Positions 61,563 to 64,000 of a stretch of 64,000 bases of DNA are shown piece by piece. The position numbers were made by a program, and so were the translations under genes. This DNA comes from Aliamphritea ceti. Its GTDB lineage: Bacteria > Pseudomonadota > Gammaproteobacteria > Pseudomonadales > Balneatricaceae. The stretch covers positions 3,844,001 to 3,908,000 of the forward strand of contig NZ_AP025282.1 of assembly GCF_024347215.1 (NCBI RefSeq), written 5' to 3'. The notes beneath the pieces are model-generated. The model was not told the DNA's origin. It did not search any database and saw only the letters and a list, made by a program, of their open reading frames with translations. Within the stretch, counting starts at the first letter, position 1. Each line of letters opens with the position of its first letter.

Positions 61563-62017
61563 ACCAAAGCTTTTCAAGCCTTGGCAACTCTCAGGCTGAA
61601 ATCTGTCTGTATCTGCCTACCCCACCAATCTTGGAAAATGGCTGGCAAGGCTACGATGATGCGGTACGCCAAAACGGCAATCACTGGCGTAAAATACTGA
61701 TTATTCTATCAAAAATAGCCTGTCCGACCGATGACTGGCGAAGCCACAGAGACAATGCACTGTTAGAAACAGAAGCAATAAATTTCCGCAACTCGCTGAA
61801 CACTGCTGCAAAAGTACATCTTATCGCCGGTAAAGCCAGCTGGGAAAGGTTAGGCATGATTGCCAGTGAACAGTCTCCTGCCGATACAGGCTTCACGCCA
61901 CTGGATGACAGTGGCATGCTCTGGCGTAAAGATAACCTGATACTCACACCATATCCGGACTACCGTCAGTTTCCTAATCACCAGATTGACTGTTTGCGTG
62001 CGGCGCTATACCCCTAG
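61559..62017 (+). CDS. conserved hypothetical protein coupled to metR
   Basis: Protein of 152 aa, cytoplasmic, with no motif that I can name. It opens 'NQSFSSLGNSQAEICLYLPT' and contains 'GNHWRKILIILSKIA', 'VHLIAGKASWERLG' and 'LDDSGMLWRKDNLILTPYPD YRQFPN' (split). Its start overlaps the metR stop by 4 nt, so it is translated from the same message. Its stop overlaps that of the converging GGDEF gene in a shared CTAG. I have seen similar proteins only as uncharacterised families in marine gammaproteobacteria. Confidence 0.7.
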   Translation: MNQSFSSLGNSQAEICLYLPTPPILENGWQGYDDAVRQNGNHWRKILIILSKIACPTDDWRSHRDNALLETEAINFRNSLNTAAKVHLIAGKASWERLGMIASEQSPADTGFTPLDDSGMLWRKDNLILTPYPDYRQFPNHQIDCLRAALYP

Positions 62018-63651
62018 ATAACTTCCGGTAACGGATGAATAGTTCCTTCTGCACAGCAATTCCGACCGTTTTCTTTTGCCTTATATAAGGCTTTATCAGC
62101 TGCCAGATACAACTGTTCAAAACTAACTTTATTTGCCGGCGCTTCTGATACACCTACCGATAAAGTCAGCTCCCCCATAAAGGGGAACTCTTCTTTTGCT
62201 ACCTGCTTATAGCGCTTACGTAACCACTCAGCTTTAGACAAGGCTTTGCCAGGAAGCGCCCCGGGCATCAGCAAAATAAACTCTTCTCCACCATAACGGC
62301 ATATCACATCACTGCTGCGGCATTCCTCTGTCATCAGCTGCGCTAACAAGCGAATAACATCGTCACCTTTCTTATGGCCGAACTCATCATTCACCCGCTT
62401 AAACCTATCCAGATCCAGCATCAGCATGCCAACCAACTGAGTATTCTCCGGCACAAAAATCTGCTCACTCAAGGTTTCCAGCATACGTCGGTTAAACAAA
62501 CCGGTTAGCACATCATGCGTGGCCTGATACTCCAGATTATCTTTAAGATCAGTGACTTCTTTTATTTTCGTCTGCAATGCATCGTTATAGCTGCGGATCT
62601 GATTTTCAAGCCGCTTCTGCTCAGTAATATCGGTAGAAAGACCGATATAACTGTCGATTTCTCCGGCTTCATTCTGCAAAGGGATTTTTACCGTCCAGTA
62701 GTAATACACCTTATCCGGAGTGGCGAAAGACTCCAGACAGTCAACCCGCTCGCCGGATTCAAAAACTTCCCTGTCGGTTCGGTCAAACTCTTCGCCCTGC
62801 TCTTCACCCAGCAAATCAAAATTGTTTTTACCTATGATGTCGTGCTGCTGAAGCCGGAACAGAGCTTCCGTTTGCTTGTTCGCATATTGAAAACGCCGCT
62901 CTTTATCTTTGATAAAAATATATGCACCGACATTATCCAAAATGGTCGAAAGGCGTTGCTCACTGATATACAAACGCTTCTGAGTTTGTTTCAGCTCAGT
63001 GATATCCATTGATATGCCAAATAAACCTAAAGGTGCGCCAGTTTCATCAAACAATGGCTTTTTGACAGTCAGATAATCCCGGTATTCATCATGATTTTGT
63101 ACATAATTACGCTCTTCTGTCTCTAGCGTAATTCCTTGTTCAATTACCCGGCTATCGATTTGTTCGATCATTTTCCGACCGGTTGCTTCATCAAACAACT
63201 GGCAATCGTTTGCACCAACAATATCTTCCTGATTTAACTCAAATAGCTCACAGACTTGTTTGTTCGCATAGGTATAGTTGTAATTCACATCTTTGCAGTA
63301 AACATAAGCCCCCAGATTATCCAGCATTGCATAGAAATTCTGACGTTCAGCATCGCTGAGTTCAGGCCGGCTGAAATGCACAGCAACAACCAGCTGTCCG
63401 GCTTCCTGTATTTCCGAGCAACAAAGAAGAAAAGCCTTCTGACCAAGATAAACCTGAGTATTTTTAACTGACCGGGCGGTTTCTATTGCCGGCAAAAGGA
63501 CATTCAGCCAGGTATCCCTGCCCTGAGAAGTAGTAATATCCAGCCCCGTCAATAACGCAGCTTTGGCATTTACTAATAATGGTTCAGACGGATCAGAGCC
63601 TACTAAAATGTAAGCCTGTTCCAGCTGTGCAAACACGTTCAATACTGACAA
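62014..63651 (-). CDS. PAS-PAS-GGDEF diguanylate cyclase
   Basis: Cyclic-di-GMP synthase of 545 aa without membrane helices. After an N-terminal region of about 110 residues, two PAS domains follow that are clearly copies of each other: 'MLDNLGAYVYCKDVNYNYTY' and 'ILDNVGAYIFIKDKERRFQY', both followed by ANKQ. A coiled-coil linker then leads to a GGDEF domain with 'DVLTGLFNRRMLE' and active-site 'CRYGGEEFILLMPG'. I chose TTG 63651 because GGAGGGG lies 5 nt upstream; no ATG exists in the first part of the frame. A TTG at 63675 is the alternative. Confidence 0.86.
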   Translation of the reverse strand: MSVLNVFAQLEQAYILVGSDPSEPLLVNAKAALLTGLDITTSQGRDTWLNVLLPAIETARSVKNTQVYLGQKAFLLCCSEIQEAGQLVVAVHFSRPELSDAERQNFYAMLDNLGAYVYCKDVNYNYTYANKQVCELFELNQEDIVGANDCQLFDEATGRKMIEQIDSRVIEQGITLETEERNYVQNHDEYRDYLTVKKPLFDETGAPLGLFGISMDITELKQTQKRLYISEQRLSTILDNVGAYIFIKDKERRFQYANKQTEALFRLQQHDIIGKNNFDLLGEEQGEEFDRTDREVFESGERVDCLESFATPDKVYYYWTVKIPLQNEAGEIDSYIGLSTDITEQKRLENQIRSYNDALQTKIKEVTDLKDNLEYQATHDVLTGLFNRRMLETLSEQIFVPENTQLVGMLMLDLDRFKRVNDEFGHKKGDDVIRLLAQLMTEECRSSDVICRYGGEEFILLMPGALPGKALSKAEWLRKRYKQVAKEEFPFMGELTLSVGVSEAPANKVSFEQLYLAADKALYKAKENGRNCCAEGTIHPLPEVI

Positions 63652-63885
63652 ATCAGCCCCTCCACCGCACGACAAATACCATAGCTCTTTTGGCTATAGT
63701 CACCACTATGTCTGTCTCCGCGCCAACTGTTGTTCAGCCGGTAAGCATAACGGTTATCGCTATGCCAGAGAGCTTCCTGACCCGAAACTCAAAGCGTCTC
63801 GCTCTACGTATCATTGTGCTACAAATATGCAAGCAAGGGTTAACAAATACCCACCACAAACGACACACTGCTTTCCATCATTAGT

Positions 63886-64000
63886 CTATGATCGATCATC
63901 AGCGTGTTCCAGTTGCCAGCTATCGATTACTTCCTGAGCCGCCCGAAATGCTTCCTGTGCAGCCGGAGCGCCACAATAGACTATGGAGTGCAGTAACACT
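63886..64000 (-). CDS. C-terminal end of an unidentified gene, partial
   Basis: Open frame from the right edge to a TAG at 63886-63888. It encodes 'LLHSIVYCGAPAAQEAFRAA' followed by 'QEVIDSWQLEHADDRS'. The amphipathic, Ala-rich character and codon use look like real coding sequence, but 37 residues are too few to identify the product. Confidence 0.4.
   Translation of the reverse strand, partial: VLLHSIVYCGAPAAQEAFRAAQEVIDSWQLEHADDRS

Noticed and set aside
1..64000. tRNA, rRNA, CRISPR arrays, insertion sequences, integrases, prophage
   Set aside because: Scanned by eye on both strands; no tRNA-like T-loop with flanking stems, no regularly spaced repeats and no transposase or integrase protein was recognised.

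Overview
The window reads as chromosomal DNA of a marine gammaproteobacterium. polB, argG, argD, argF, metR, rnt and grxD are of gammaproteobacterial type, MotY points to a sodium-driven polar flagellum, and the small protein at 49982 belongs to a family I associate with Pseudomonas and Oceanospirillales. I would look first in the Oceanospirillales (Amphritea, Neptunomonas and Marinobacterium relatives), but genus is an inference. No rRNA, tRNA, CRISPR array, insertion sequence or phage was seen.

Region 1 (1-8.1 kb) is iron acquisition. A Fur-box-like site lies between an alpha/beta hydrolase plus GntR regulator (minus strand) and a five-gene plus-strand operon: an IutA-like TonB receptor, a FecB-like binding protein, two FecCD-type permeases and an ATPase.

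Region 2 (8.1-16.5 kb) is an aminophosphonate regulon in three minus-strand units. They are phnX plus an EamA transporter; a 2-aminoethylphosphonate ABC transporter (binding protein, ATPase, fused permease); and a HAD phosphatase with the oxidative pair phnZ and phnY. Each unit is preceded by the same palindrome, CTGGTMTATACCAG-like. The likely cognate regulator, PhnR, is encoded about 24 kb away at 40187-40900. A GGDEF/EAL sensor, a secreted beta-trefoil protein and a DoxX protein follow.

Region 3 (21.3-39.9 kb) is an aromatic catabolic island. Gamma-resorcylate decarboxylase, a TRAP transporter (DctQMP), hydroxyquinol 1,2-dioxygenase and maleylacetate reductase form one operon. A fused 3-oxoadipate CoA-transferase and a thiolase finish the route to succinyl-CoA and acetyl-CoA. 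An OmpK/Tsx-type channel and LysR, IclR and MarR regulators accompany it. No flavin-type resorcinol hydroxylase is present. Next to the operon is a xanthine-oxidase-family molybdenum hydroxylase operon (XdhC-like, MocA-like, 2Fe-2S and Mo subunits). A repeated promoter element occurs in front of the decarboxylase operon, the MarR gene and the Mo-hydroxylase operon. This ties the three together and makes the Mo enzyme a candidate for the missing or a feeding step.

Region 4 (40-64 kb) is mostly core genome: phnR, polB, a complete mevalonate-pathway operon (unusual for this class), a receiver-TPR protein, argG, motY, rnt, a Bcr/CflA exporter, a peroxiredoxin, grxD, argD-argF, metR with a coupled hypothetical gene, and a PAS-PAS-GGDEF protein. 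Both ends of the window cut genes.
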